A DNA stretch of 32,403 bases, from the NCBI GenBank assembly GCA_017642485.1, contig JAGCPC010000117.1, forward strand, positions 1 through 32,403, read 5' to 3'. Below the pieces are notes generated by a model. It was not told the DNA's origin. It was given only the letters and a program-made list of their open reading frames with translations, and did not search any database. This document shows, piece by piece, positions 1-8,300 of this stretch. The DNA comes from Prevotella sp. (GTDB lineage: Bacteria > Bacteroidota > Bacteroidia > Bacteroidales > Bacteroidaceae). A program made the position numbers and the translations under genes. Numbering within the stretch: position 1 is the first letter of the stretch; each line of letters begins with the position of its first letter.

Positions 1-1
1 A

Positions 2-2470
2 CTGCCTGATGACACACGATATGATTTCTACTTATATGACGACACTTACACTTTGATGGGATACATCCAGCAGAAGAGCAGTCCGCACTCTTATGTAGTG
101 GAGGGAAAGAAGGTTGACGTACTGATGGGCATCCGTTTTCCGTGGACAGAGGGCAAATACACCCTCCTTGCCAACATCATCACGCCTGCCAACCATATAG
201 AGCCTGAGAAGATAGAGACCATAAAGGTCAACTTCATAGTGCAGGACTATATGGACATTATAGATGATGAGCTGACGATACACATGATAGATGTGGAGCC
301 ATGCACGGGCATCACCCCCGAAGTGGCGTTGGCTCAGCGACTCAACTACGATGCATCATCCACATGGTGTGGAGAGTTCTTCCAGCGCATAGTAGGCATA
401 AAGCCGCTGAAGCAATGGATCATACGACGCAAGCAGTGGGAGATGGTCGATGGACTGTTGGACGACGGCAAGCCCAACCCCATAGCCTATTGTAACAACT
501 ACCTGCTCACGCTCAAGTCAAGATCCAATTACTACTTGATGCAACTCTCCGTGCACATCAAGATGATAGCCTTCAAGGACTTTGAGGGGACAAGCATAAA
601 CTGCGAACGGCTGTATGACGGCCTTACCCCTGCCGATCCCTACCACCCTCTCAAGGAGATGTTTACCAAGAACGATGCTTCTGACAACCTCCTGATTTCG
701 GCACTGGGTCTTCCACAAAGGAGAAAGGAGATATACTACATATACAACATAGGCATACTCTCCACCCCCAAGGGCAAACCCATACTGAAGGAACTGATGT
801 GGTCGGTCATAGGCAACAACCCCGAACACATCGTAGTCATAGCAGGAACAGAGCAGGAGATAGAAGCCCTCTTTAAGGCAGAGCCCGCACTCCGCGTATA
901 TTTCCCCACGATGGGCAGGGCAGAGACAGGTCCGCTCACCTATCCCGAGATACTGCGCTGTATGCACAGTTGGATAAAGATGAGGGATATGCGTCTCAAC
1001 CGCGCGACGGCCAACGTACTGAAGTGTGACATCAAGAAAGGGTACGAATCAGGCATGGTGCGTGACTGGACGGTAGGCGATATAGAGGACTACGTGGTAA
1101 ACGTACTCAAGCCCCGCTATACCGACCGTGTCTCTGCCGATATGGATGTCAATAGCCTGCTCACACAAACGGATAGCGTACTTGTTGACATTAATGACCT
1201 CGACCGTAGCTACTTCTTAGGAGGCAAAGCGGAAGACTGGGAGGTAAACTTTGAGGAGGATGAAGACCCCCTCCAACTCCCCCCTGCAGGGGGAGAGACA
1301 GAGGATGATGAAGCCTCCTCCGAAGAGAGTGGAGAAGATGAGGTTGACGATGACTTCGAGCGCCTGCTCAATGCTTTCATCAATGACCCTGACTTTGGGA
1401 AAAAGGAAGAAGACTCACCCCTAACCCCTCCCTTGGAGGAAGGGGAACAAAGTGAAAATGTTGATGATACGGATTTCCCTTTGGATGACGATGATGACGA
1501 AGACGGTGATTGTAGCATCTCCCCTCTCTTCAAGAGTGGGGGTGGGGGAGAGTCTGACGACGACGATGATGATGACTTTCCCTCACGCAATCCCAAGATA
1601 AAGTTTCAGGTGCTGCCTCCGCTGCTCCACCCCCAAGAGGAGATGGGCAGACTCGTAGGATGTGATGACATCAAGCAGCGCATAGAGCAGCTTACCATGA
1701 TGTCACGCTACAATCGCATGGTGAAGAAAGCCAACCCCCGTGTTAAGCCCCACGCACTGTCGCTTCACAGCATATTCTTTGGCAGACCAGGCACTGGCAA
1801 GACCACCGTATGCAAGATTATGGGCGGACTGCTCAGGAGGTCGGGAGCACTCAGCATAGGCCATGTGGTGGTGTGCAGCCGTAAGGACTTTGTCGGCACA
1901 CACTGGGGCGACGAAGAGCGTGTGGTGCGCAAGGCTGTCAAGGAGGCACGGGGCGGTGTGCTGATGATCGATGAGGCATACCAGCTCATCAGCGACAATC
2001 CCAACGACCCAGGACGTCTCGTCGTACCCCTGCTCATGGACATCCTCTCCGACGAGTCACAGCGTGACATCGCCATAGTGCTCTGTGGTTACAAGGACGA
2101 GATGAAGCGCCTCATCGACCTCAACCCCGGACTCTATTCCCGTTTTCCCAATGTCTTTGAGTTTAAGGACTTCACCATCGACGAACTCCTCAAGATCACC
2201 GAGCGCCGCGTGAGGGAGTACGGGTATGAGTTTACCCGCGCAGCATGGCGCAAGTACCGTAGCATAGTAGAGGAGGCATACCAGACGCGTGACGCCAACA
2301 CATGGGGCAATGCACGTTTCATAGCCAACCTGCTTGAGAAGATATACCTCAACCATGCCATGCGATGTGTCAGGAAGGGTGAGACAGACCCTCACCGCCT
2401 GCTCCTTATCACCCCTGCCGACGTGCAGCCAATAGAAGTAGCCAAGCCAAAACCCCATATCGGGTTTTGA
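2..2470 (+). CDS. AAA+ ATPase, CbbX/CfxQ-like, with degenerate first AAA-like module (5' partial)
   Basis: The reading frame is open to the left edge, so the N-terminus is missing; TTG 53/ATG 56 are only the first start-like codons inside the window. Counting from 53, the intact ATPase lies at about residues 540-790: Walker A GRPGTGKT (577-584), Walker B with MIDEA (638-642), then CGYKDEM and a helical lid, as in CbbX/CfxQ and ESX EccA-type AAA proteins. Around residues 240-345 a similar stretch (VVIAGTEQEIEALF, then a lid-like helical segment) aligns by eye with the intact copy but has no Walker A or acidic Walker B, so it looks like a dead ATPase module. Residues about 400-535 form an Asp/Glu-rich linker interrupted by three palindromic DNA elements. 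It probably remodels a protein partner using ATP; the partner is unknown. Its last codons form one arm of a terminator. Confidence 0.85.
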   Translation: MPDDTRYDFYLYDDTYTLMGYIQQKSSPHSYVVEGKKVDVLMGIRFPWTEGKYTLLANIITPANHIEPEKIETIKVNFIVQDYMDIIDDELTIHMIDVEPCTGITPEVALAQRLNYDASSTWCGEFFQRIVGIKPLKQWIIRRKQWEMVDGLLDDGKPNPIAYCNNYLLTLKSRSNYYLMQLSVHIKMIAFKDFEGTSINCERLYDGLTPADPYHPLKEMFTKNDASDNLLISALGLPQRRKEIYYIYNIGILSTPKGKPILKELMWSVIGNNPEHIVVIAGTEQEIEALFKAEPALRVYFPTMGRAETGPLTYPEILRCMHSWIKMRDMRLNRATANVLKCDIKKGYESGMVRDWTVGDIEDYVVNVLKPRYTDRVSADMDVNSLLTQTDSVLVDINDLDRSYFLGGKAEDWEVNFEEDEDPLQLPPAGGETEDDEASSEESGEDEVDDDFERLLNAFINDPDFGKKEEDSPLTPPLEEGEQSENVDDTDFPLDDDDDEDGDCSISPLFKSGGGGESDDDDDDDFPSRNPKIKFQVLPPLLHPQEEMGRLVGCDDIKQRIEQLTMMSRYNRMVKKANPRVKPHALSLHSIFFGRPGTGKTTVCKIMGGLLRRSGALSIGHVVVCSRKDFVGTHWGDEERVVRKAVKEARGGVLMIDEAYQLISDNPNDPGRLVVPLLMDILSDESQRDIAIVLCGYKDEMKRLIDLNPGLYSRFPNVFEFKDFTIDELLKITERRVREYGYEFTRAAWRKYRSIVEEAYQTRDANTWGNARFIANLLEKIYLNHAMRCVRKGETDPHRLLLITPADVQPIEVAKPKPHIGF
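1265..1299 (+). repeat. GC-rich palindromic element 1 inside the AAA linker
   Basis: This short run has a perfect palindromic core, CCCCCTGCAGGGGG, flanked by CT/AG pairs. It is translated in frame as DPLQLPPAGGE within the acidic linker. Its Pro/Gly-rich, neutral product contrasts with the Asp/Glu runs on both sides, which suggests an inserted element and not native linker. Confidence 0.6.
1411..1450 (+). repeat. Palindromic element 2 in the AAA linker, shared with feoB
   Basis: These 40 bases match 16221-16260 in feoB at 36 of 40 positions by direct comparison. The element has a C-rich arm and a G-rich arm around TTGG, forming an imperfect hairpin. Here it is read as SPLTPPLEEGEQ; in feoB the same bases are shifted by one and read as RLTPNPSLGERE. 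Confidence 0.75.
1518..1554 (+). repeat. GC-rich palindromic element 3 inside the AAA linker
   Basis: The core pairs CCCC-T-CTCTT with AAGAG-T-GGGG around a single C (1521-1541), with one T/T mismatch. It is translated in frame as SPLFKSGGGGE, between two poly-Asp runs. Confidence 0.6.
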
Positions 2471-2489
2471 CTTGGCTACTGTTTTTTTT
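2439..2489 (+). terminator. Intrinsic terminator overlapping the AAA gene's stop codon
   Basis: A 17-bp stem (2439-2455 with 2462-2478, 16 of 17 pairs matching, 6-nt loop) is followed by CTG and eight T. The TGA stop codon at 2468-2470 lies within the right arm, so the last ten codons of the AAA gene also encode the terminator. Confidence 0.88.
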
Positions 2490-2524
2490 ATAGTTCCTAT
2501 AGTATTTATAGTTACTATAGCCTT
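2489..2524. repeat. Tandem 9-bp repeat TATAGNNNN x4
   Basis: Four consecutive nonamers begin with TATAG (starts at 2489, 2498, 2507, 2516) and differ in their last four bases. The block fills the space between the T-tract of the AAA terminator and the stop codon of the convergent MaoC-like gene. Confidence 0.8.
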
Positions 2525-2982
2525 TAATTAAAATAATAGATAAATATCGCGATACCCTCCAGAGCCTTCTTGCCAGTCTCCTTCACGTTCATCGTAAACT
2601 TTATCTCCGTCTTCACTGCGCCGCGCAGGTTTACTATGCTCTGCAGCGTGGTGGTGAGGTTGAGGCTCTGTCCGCTCAGCACTGGCTGACCGAACTTCAT
2701 CTTGTCTATGCCGTAGTTTACCAGCATCTTCACGTTCTGCACGTCCACTATCTGGTTCCACAGGTAGGGCAGCACTGACAGTGTCAGGTAGCCGTGAGCT
2801 ATCGTAGTGCCAAACTGGCTCTCCGTCTTTGCCCTCTCCGTGTCGATGTGTATCCACTGGTGGTCCAGCGTAGCGTCAGCAAAGAGGTTTATACGCTCCT
2901 GGGTGAGTTGTACGTAGTCTGATGTGCCCAGCACCTTGCCCTCATACTGGGCAAAATCTTCATAACTTGTGATTGTAAGCAT
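2524..2982 (-). CDS. MaoC-like hot-dog dehydratase / (R)-specific enoyl-CoA hydratase family
   Basis: This 152-residue protein has the single hot-dog fold length typical of MaoC/R-hydratases. The hydratase motif is clear: FADATLDHQWIHID around residues 34-47, with the expected catalytic pair Asp40 and His45, followed by AHGYLTLS (62-69). Members hydrate trans-2-enoyl-CoA or related acyl thioesters in the cytoplasm; the exact substrate cannot be told. The gene stands alone, convergent with the AAA gene and divergent from 3129. A TAACTTTG -7 element lies at 3026-3019, and the leader between it and the start codon is almost entirely a 7-bp tandem repeat. The start at 2982 is chosen because the conserved N-terminal region begins there. 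Confidence 0.85.
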   Translation of the reverse strand: MLTITSYEDFAQYEGKVLGTSDYVQLTQERINLFADATLDHQWIHIDTERAKTESQFGTTIAHGYLTLSVLPYLWNQIVDVQNVKMLVNYGIDKMKFGQPVLSGQSLNLTTTLQSIVNLRGAVKTEIKFTMNVKETGKKALEGIAIFIYYFN

Positions 2983-2986
2983 TGTT

Positions 2987-3012
2987 CTTTATACTTTATA
3001 CTTTATACTTTA
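2987..3012 (-). repeat. Tandem 7-bp repeat in the MaoC-like gene leader
   Basis: On the plus strand there are three perfect copies of CTTTATA (2987-3007) plus a partial fourth. Seen from the gene it is an AG-rich leader (GTATAAA units) ending four bases before the ATG. It starts about seven bases after the -7 promoter box, that is, about at the predicted transcription start. Confidence 0.85.
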
Positions 3013-3018
3013 CTTTTG

Positions 3019-3026
3019 CAAAGTTA
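3019..3026 (-). promoter_or_regulatory. Bacteroidetes -7 promoter element for the MaoC-like gene
   Basis: Read on the minus strand this is TAACTTTG, matching the TAnnTTTG consensus. It lies 37 bases upstream of the start codon. No well-spaced -33 TTTG was found. Confidence 0.7.
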
Positions 3027-3041
3027 CAACTTTTTTCCTAA

Positions 3042-3057
3042 TTGTTTGTTCAAACAA
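3042..3057. promoter_or_regulatory. Inverted repeat between two divergent promoters
   Basis: TTGTTTG and CAAACAA form perfect 7-bp arms around TT. The site lies between the minus-strand promoter (3019-3026) and the plus-strand promoter (3069-3076) and contains the likely -33 TTTG (3045-3048) of the latter. It could be an operator serving both directions. Confidence 0.45.
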
Positions 3058-3076
3058 ATAAAAAAACTTAACTTTG
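3045..3076 (+). promoter_or_regulatory. Promoter for the 3129-5177 cluster
   Basis: A -33 TTTG (3045-3048) and a -7 TAACTTTG (3069-3076) are separated by 20 bases, a good Bacteroidetes sigma-ABfr promoter. The predicted start leaves a leader of about 45 nt before ATG 3129. Confidence 0.75.
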
Positions 3077-3128
3077 TCGCCAGAAAGTGATAATATACGC
3101 ATTAACTAACTAAACAATTCACGAAACA

Positions 3129-3734
3129 ATGAATAGGAAAAAAGTTTTTGTGCAGCCCCTTGCCCTTTTTGTATTGATGTTGGCGGCAATGGTGTCTGTC
3201 GCTGACAGTGCCAAAGCAGATGACGGATGCTTCACCGACATGCCTCCAGGAGAAAACGAACCCCTGGATGACCGTCCTTTAATCAATGAGGAGTTTGACG
3301 TCAGTGTGCGCACTTTTGACATGGACAGCCATGACCCAGGTCCTGGATACGAAGTCACCATAGGACTTGACGATAAGATGCTGCAGGTGGTAGAGGGCCG
3401 TGGCTATGACTATCCCAAGGATATGCTGGAGTCATTCGGCATGGTGTGGATGGTCGATGCGGACTTCGACGGACATACCGACGTACTGGTCAGTCTGGGT
3501 ACGGCGCCTGCCAGTGACCAGACCTTCGAACAATATGATGCTTGGTTGTACAATCCTGACGAGGGTAAGTTTCACTATGCGAAGACTTTTCGTGACATCT
3601 ACAACCCCGAGTTTGATGCTAAGGGACATCGCGTGCTGAGTCACTATATAGCACGTGACGGCAAGACAATGGTCTATAGCGCCTACTACTGGCAAAAGGA
3701 CGGAAGCATAAAGGAGGTAGGCAAAACGTGGTAA
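3129..3734 (+). CDS. Periplasmic protein, possibly XAC2610/FG-GAP-like
   Basis: This 201-residue protein begins with a clear Sec signal peptide (RKK, a hydrophobic core, then SVADSAKADD with a probable cut near residue 30). The mature part contains DADFDGHTDVLVS, an Asp-rich calcium-loop-like motif seen in FG-GAP and XAC2610-related periplasmic proteins, and WLYNPDEGKFHYAKTF, again typical of that family. It is likely a small periplasmic beta protein of unknown role. It has a strong promoter upstream, and its stop codon TAA shares one base with the ATG of the next gene, so the two are probably translationally coupled. The family call rests on motif recognition only. Confidence 0.75.
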   Translation: MNRKKVFVQPLALFVLMLAAMVSVADSAKADDGCFTDMPPGENEPLDDRPLINEEFDVSVRTFDMDSHDPGPGYEVTIGLDDKMLQVVEGRGYDYPKDMLESFGMVWMVDADFDGHTDVLVSLGTAPASDQTFEQYDAWLYNPDEGKFHYAKTFRDIYNPEFDAKGHRVLSHYIARDGKTMVYSAYYWQKDGSIKEVGKTW

Positions 3735-3979
3735 TGTTCTTCATCTTTGGTCGCAAGTATAACCCTGGTCTCGTAATAAGCATCCTGCTGAACATACCGT
3801 TGGGAGTCTTTACCATCTGGTACTTCCTCACGAACAGTCTTGTCACCACTGAGGTGAACATCATCAGCATCATGGTCGGCATCATAGCACAGGCCAGTAT
3901 GATGGTTTATGGCTTTGCCTACCTCGTGCCGAAGTCAAAGAAAGAAGGATATCATAAGTCAGTCTGCAATAACAACTAA
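3734..3979 (+). CDS. Small two-helix membrane protein
   Basis: The frame could open at GTG 3728, but ATG 3734 is preferred because it overlaps the upstream stop as TAATG, the usual coupling arrangement. The 81-residue product has two hydrophobic segments (about residues 12-32 and 43-64) joined by a short polar loop, and a basic tail (PKSKKEGYHK) that would lie in the cytoplasm. No family is recognised. Its position between a periplasmic protein and a membrane-bound AraC regulator suggests an accessory role in the same unit, which is inference. Confidence 0.7.
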   Translation: MFFIFGRKYNPGLVISILLNIPLGVFTIWYFLTNSLVTTEVNIISIMVGIIAQASMMVYGFAYLVPKSKKEGYHKSVCNNN

Positions 3980-4001
3980 TGGGGAAGAATCGCACCAACA
4001 A

Positions 4002-5177
4002 ATGGTTGGAATGAGACAATTCGTCAAATATCAGTCGGGGGTAATCTTTTGCCTGTCGCTTACTGCCTGCGTGGTGGTGAGCCTATGGCTGTCGCAGTGG
4101 ATTCCAACCGCTTATTTCGACAATGTCGTAACACCCATACTGGTGGTGTGTACTACGACGGTTGCTCTTGTAGGGGCCTGGCTGATGTTCCGCCACAGCG
4201 ACGGTCTGCGCATTCGCAAGGCATGGGGCAGTACGCTCGTGGTGTGGGCTCTGGCTGATGGGGCTTATCTCGTCTGCTGGGTAGCGGCTCCGCTGTCTGT
4301 GATGAATATGGGTGCCTATCAGCTGACTACTCACGAGCTGCTCATCGGGAACTTACTTGGATGGACGTTGCTGGTTTACCCCACAGAGGCGCTACGCCCG
4401 CAGTGGCTAAACGGCAAACGCGCTCTTTTGCAGTTGGTGCCCATGATTGCACTGGTGGCGCTCGATTATATTCTGCCTGTGAATCTGGCTCCCGTCATTG
4501 CGCTCTACCCCTTCGTGCTGCTTGGACTGCTCATCACGCACGTGCGTGCATATAAAATATGGTGTGAGGAGAACTTTTCAACGCTCGACAATTTCGATGT
4601 GCAATGGATTATGCGCTATCTCATTATGCTCATGCTGGTGGGGTGCATGTACTTGTACCTCTGTCTGAGCCACAGCCACACGCGTGGTTTCACGCAACTA
4701 TGGCTGGTCATTATCATGTTAGCCTATAGCACAGAGAAGATTCTGTTTCAGCGTGACCCATGGAAGATGGTGCTACACACGGACTTGACAGACAGTCAGG
4801 AGAGTTCGGAGGTTCAAGGGGTTACTGGGGAATCTGAAAGCGCCAAGTTCCGTGCTGCGTTGGAGCAATGGATGGAGGCAGGAAAGCCATACTGCAACCC
4901 CGACTTCCGACTGATAGACCTGCAGCAGGTGCTGCCCATGAATCGCACCTACCTCTCGCAGTTCATTCACAGGGAGTATGACTGCACGTTCTACCAGTTT
5001 GTGAACCGCTATCGCATTGAGGAAGCCCAGCGACTGAAGATGAAACAGCCCGATATCAAGCTTGCTGAAATGTCTGTTCGTTGTGGATTCTCATCGCCCA
5101 CCGTCTTCACCCGCACCTTTACCGCTATCGTTGGTGTCACCCCTCGTCAGTGGGCAAAAAAAATCCACTCTGCGTAA
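4002..5177 (+). CDS. Membrane-embedded AraC-family transcriptional regulator
   Basis: The C-terminal 100 residues (about 288-391) carry the two helix-turn-helix motifs of AraC proteins: LIDLQQVLPMNRTYLSQFIH, then RIEEAQRL, IKLAEMSVRCGFSS and FTRTFTAIVGVTPRQW. The N-terminal 280 residues are mostly hydrophobic, with about seven predicted membrane helices, a layout common in Bacteroidetes. It would sense a membrane or periplasmic signal and bind DNA in the cytoplasm. The open frame extends back to 3909, inside the upstream gene; ATG 4002 (or 4011) is preferred because residues before it are polar and overlap that gene, and GGGGAAG lies upstream. The likely target is the adjacent gene at 5311, because a direct repeat sits between them. 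Confidence 0.85.
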   Translation: MVGMRQFVKYQSGVIFCLSLTACVVVSLWLSQWIPTAYFDNVVTPILVVCTTTVALVGAWLMFRHSDGLRIRKAWGSTLVVWALADGAYLVCWVAAPLSVMNMGAYQLTTHELLIGNLLGWTLLVYPTEALRPQWLNGKRALLQLVPMIALVALDYILPVNLAPVIALYPFVLLGLLITHVRAYKIWCEENFSTLDNFDVQWIMRYLIMLMLVGCMYLYLCLSHSHTRGFTQLWLVIIMLAYSTEKILFQRDPWKMVLHTDLTDSQESSEVQGVTGESESAKFRAALEQWMEAGKPYCNPDFRLIDLQQVLPMNRTYLSQFIHREYDCTFYQFVNRYRIEEAQRLKMKQPDIKLAEMSVRCGFSSPTVFTRTFTAIVGVTPRQWAKKIHSA

Positions 5178-5213
5178 AAAACAAGTCTTTTTTTCTTGAT
5201 TTTGCGTAAAAAA
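5171..5213 (+). promoter_or_regulatory. Direct repeat TGCGTAAAAAA x2, candidate AraC operator
   Basis: Two identical 11-mers (5171-5181 and 5203-5213) are spaced by 32 bases, about three helical turns. The first overlaps the stop codon of the regulator gene. Both lie about 50-90 bases upstream of the predicted start of the 5311 transcript, a normal place for AraC-type activator half-sites. Confidence 0.45.
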
Positions 5214-5217
5214 ATCG

Positions 5218-5246
5218 CCTAAGCATTCGTTTAGGTATTTTTTTTT
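5218..5246 (+). terminator. Intrinsic terminator after the AraC regulator
   Basis: CCTAAGC (5218-5224) pairs with GTTTAGG (5229-5235, one G-T pair) around ATTC, followed by TA and nine T. It ends three bases before the -7 box of the next gene. Confidence 0.75.
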
Positions 5247-5248
5247 GT

Positions 5249-5256
5249 TACCTTTG
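5249..5256 (+). promoter_or_regulatory. -7 promoter element for the 1705-residue exported protein gene
   Basis: TACCTTTG matches TAnnTTTG. The predicted leader is about 48 nt and A-rich. No -33 TTTG is seen at the right distance because that stretch is the T-tract of the preceding terminator, which suggests activator dependence. Confidence 0.7.
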
Positions 5257-5310
5257 CAAATAATCTACAATCTATTATAAACAATACTAAAAACCTACAT
5301 ACAACCGACT

Positions 5311-8300
5311 ATGAAACTATCACTACGACAGACTTTGGCGACTCTTTCCTTGCTGCTTCTGAACTGCGTGACAGCATGGGCTGACGATTTCACTGTGGAG
5401 AGGGCTGTAAACCTCGGCACGCTGGATTCCTGGGCTGACATCAGCCAGTTTGAGTGGCAGGAGATAGACCACGTCATTCAGGACAACCGTGAGGAGATGG
5501 AAGCGCTGAAAACGCTGTTCTACGATCCCGCGCCGAAGGATACGGTGGGGTTTTACAACCAGATATACAAGGCTCGTGACAACCAATACATAGTGCTGCG
5601 TCTGGACAAGGGGCAGGGCAACCGTCCCTTCCACATCCGCGTGAAAGTAATCAAGAGCGCCATTGACCCCTCGAAGAACTCCTCGCAGGTATTTGCGGCA
5701 GAGAACTACGTCTATATCATGCCGCCCATCGGTGAGAACCAGTTCGAGGTAAAGATATGGCCACAAGGCGAAGGCGAGGAGACGGCGAAGACCTACACCT
5801 TCAACACTCACAGCTACGGCTCGGCATCGCTGCGCACCGTGATGCTCGACAAGAGCCGTATCATAGAAGGTAACTACGACCTGCAGCTTATCTACTACAA
5901 CAGCGAGACCGAGAAGAGCGACACCTCGTATGTGGAGAAACTGGTGGTCGATAAACTCTACTCCTTCTACGACTACAAGGAGGGAGACCTTGTGGAGGCC
6001 TACCTGCGCCTTGACAACTTCAGGCGCATAAAGCTGAAGACCGAATGGTGGGCGAGGGATGCTGTGACGCACGTCAACGACAATTCGGTGACGGTGATGA
6101 CGGGTCCGAAGATGCCCTTCCGCCAGCACAAAAGGCTCGACGCCCCTAATCCTACCTACCTCGACTCGCGTCTGTTCTCACATCACGATACATTATGGGT
6201 AAACCTCTATCTGGACAATGTGCGATCAGACGACAAAGACGGACTGACTATGCACGCCATTCGTGCTGACGACAACAATATTCCTACGGGCAAAGAACTG
6301 CTGACGTGGGACAAAGACCCTGTGAGTGGACGTCTGTACGTGTTGACTGACGGACTGCCTGCTACCATAGAGTGCTACAAGGACGGCTACCTGCCAAAGC
6401 TGTGCATGTATCCTGGTTCGTACGACCACCGGACGGGTATCATCGAGGGCGACAGGGAAGAGGCCGAAATCCATTTGGAGTCTATCCCCGAGCCAGTGAC
6501 CAAGCCGACTGTCAGTTCGGCAGTGCTCTCGACGCTAACCACCACCACCGACTGTCGTGGCAGTTTCTACGTCAGCAGGATTCAGCGGGCAGACATCATT
6601 CACGAACTGCTTACCGAGACAGTGTTTTACGATGAATACGCCTCTCACAAGGACACTATGAAGTTGGCGAGCGGTCTGTTCTACATGAACTATGCCGAGA
6701 TGAAGGTGGGCATCGTATCGCTGAACACCACAGATAAAATCAGTGGTATCACGCTAAAAAAGGTGCAGAACGATGCCGAGCAGAACGACATCGCGAAGGA
6801 GACGCTGGAGGGTGACACGACGCTGATACACCACGCGCTGTATGACTACAACTACTGGACCGCCACCTTCGACCTGCGCGAATACATCCCTATCGAGAAG
6901 TCGGGACGTCCGGCCATCGCCTTTGACGGCACGGAAGTGCGACAGCTCCCCATATTGTATAATAGGTATATCGACCTGGAGAAGCTGGCTAAAGATGCCG
7001 AGGAAGTAGCTAAAGAACGTCTGAGCGGCGAGGATGCCGGCGACGAAGCCAGCGGATGGGTGACAGACGTGGCTCCCAGTGCAGTGACGCAGCTGAGTTT
7101 CAAAATTCCGTTGGAACCACCATTCTATATACGTATTGGTGTGGATGTCGATTTCTTCAAGGCCAAGAAGCTGAGTTTCTTCATGGCCGTCGGCGTAGGC
7201 TACGAGTATGACCTCATCAAAAAAGAGAGCAACATGAAGCCGTTGAGCAAGACCCAGGAGTACTCTGTACGCATGGGGTCGTGGGACGACTATGGCAACA
7301 ACGGCACAGATGCGACGCCAGCCCTGGCACAATTGGGAGCAACCCCCAAGAACTTCAAAGGCGACCCCTATGCACTCTTGAACAAGAGCGCCGCCTTCAA
7401 CGCCTTCGCTGAGCTATATTCGCAATACAGCCTGCCTATGACCCTGAAAGGCAACGACTGGAAGCAGTGGCTCACGGGTATGCAGTGGCTCGACGAGGCC
7501 AGCCTGCGTGCCGAGCTCAACATCTCGGCCAAGTTCGGACTGGACTATCTGAAGATGCTCAAAGCCCTTGGCGATTTGGCTGGCGGTGTTCCACTGGTGG
7601 ACGACTTCTATGGTTTTATGAAAAAGACCAAGCTGACCACCATATTCGACATGCTCGGAGGCACTTCGTTTGAAGGAGGCTGTGGCGCACGCCTGAATAT
7701 CACCACCGGACTCTTCGCCTTCGACAACACGAAGGAACAGGGGTGGGGCAATCCGCTGAAGAACCATATCCTCGCCTTCAAGTTCATGGGTCAGGTTTAT
7801 CTGGCCTTCAAGATGGGTATGGATTTGGACATCATCCTTGCCGGGGCCGAACTGGGACTCAAGACCGGTGCGGGTGTCACCTTTAAGTATGCCGGAGGCA
7901 GCCGACTGGACTTCCGCAACCCATTCTCAGGCAGTGCCTGGAGTTGGTTTGCCGGACTGGGAGCCTACTACAAAGTAAAACTCCTCTTCTGGAGCAAGCA
8001 CGACGAATGGGAAGTCGGCAATCTGGAGGCTGAGCAGCGACTCATCAAGCCGAAGAGCTACAAGAATCCGTTCCATAAAAACTTTGTATATTATCTGAGC
8101 GACGATGCCGACCCCGACGAGCCACCCGCTCCCGCCTCTCTGCCTGGCGACATAGTGACCAACAGTGTGGACTTCTCACAGCCTGTGAAATTCCTGGCAG
8201 GAGGTGACAGCATCGTATATCAGAGCCGCCATGACAATCCTAACGAATACACCGTCGATGTGGCTATGACAGGCAATCCGCAGACCATCTCCGACTTCCG

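Noticed and set aside
1210-1596. 128-residue Ser-rich minus-strand frame
   Set aside because: It arises from the complement of Asp/Glu codon runs in the AAA linker.
3909-4001. Upstream extension of the AraC regulator
   Set aside because: It overlaps the small membrane protein gene and encodes polar residues ahead of the first membrane helix; ATG 4002 has a better ribosome binding site.
5323-6129. 268-residue minus-strand frame opposite the giant exported protein gene
   Set aside because: Low-complexity His/Val/Leu-rich product that mirrors the codons of the plus-strand gene; no independent support.
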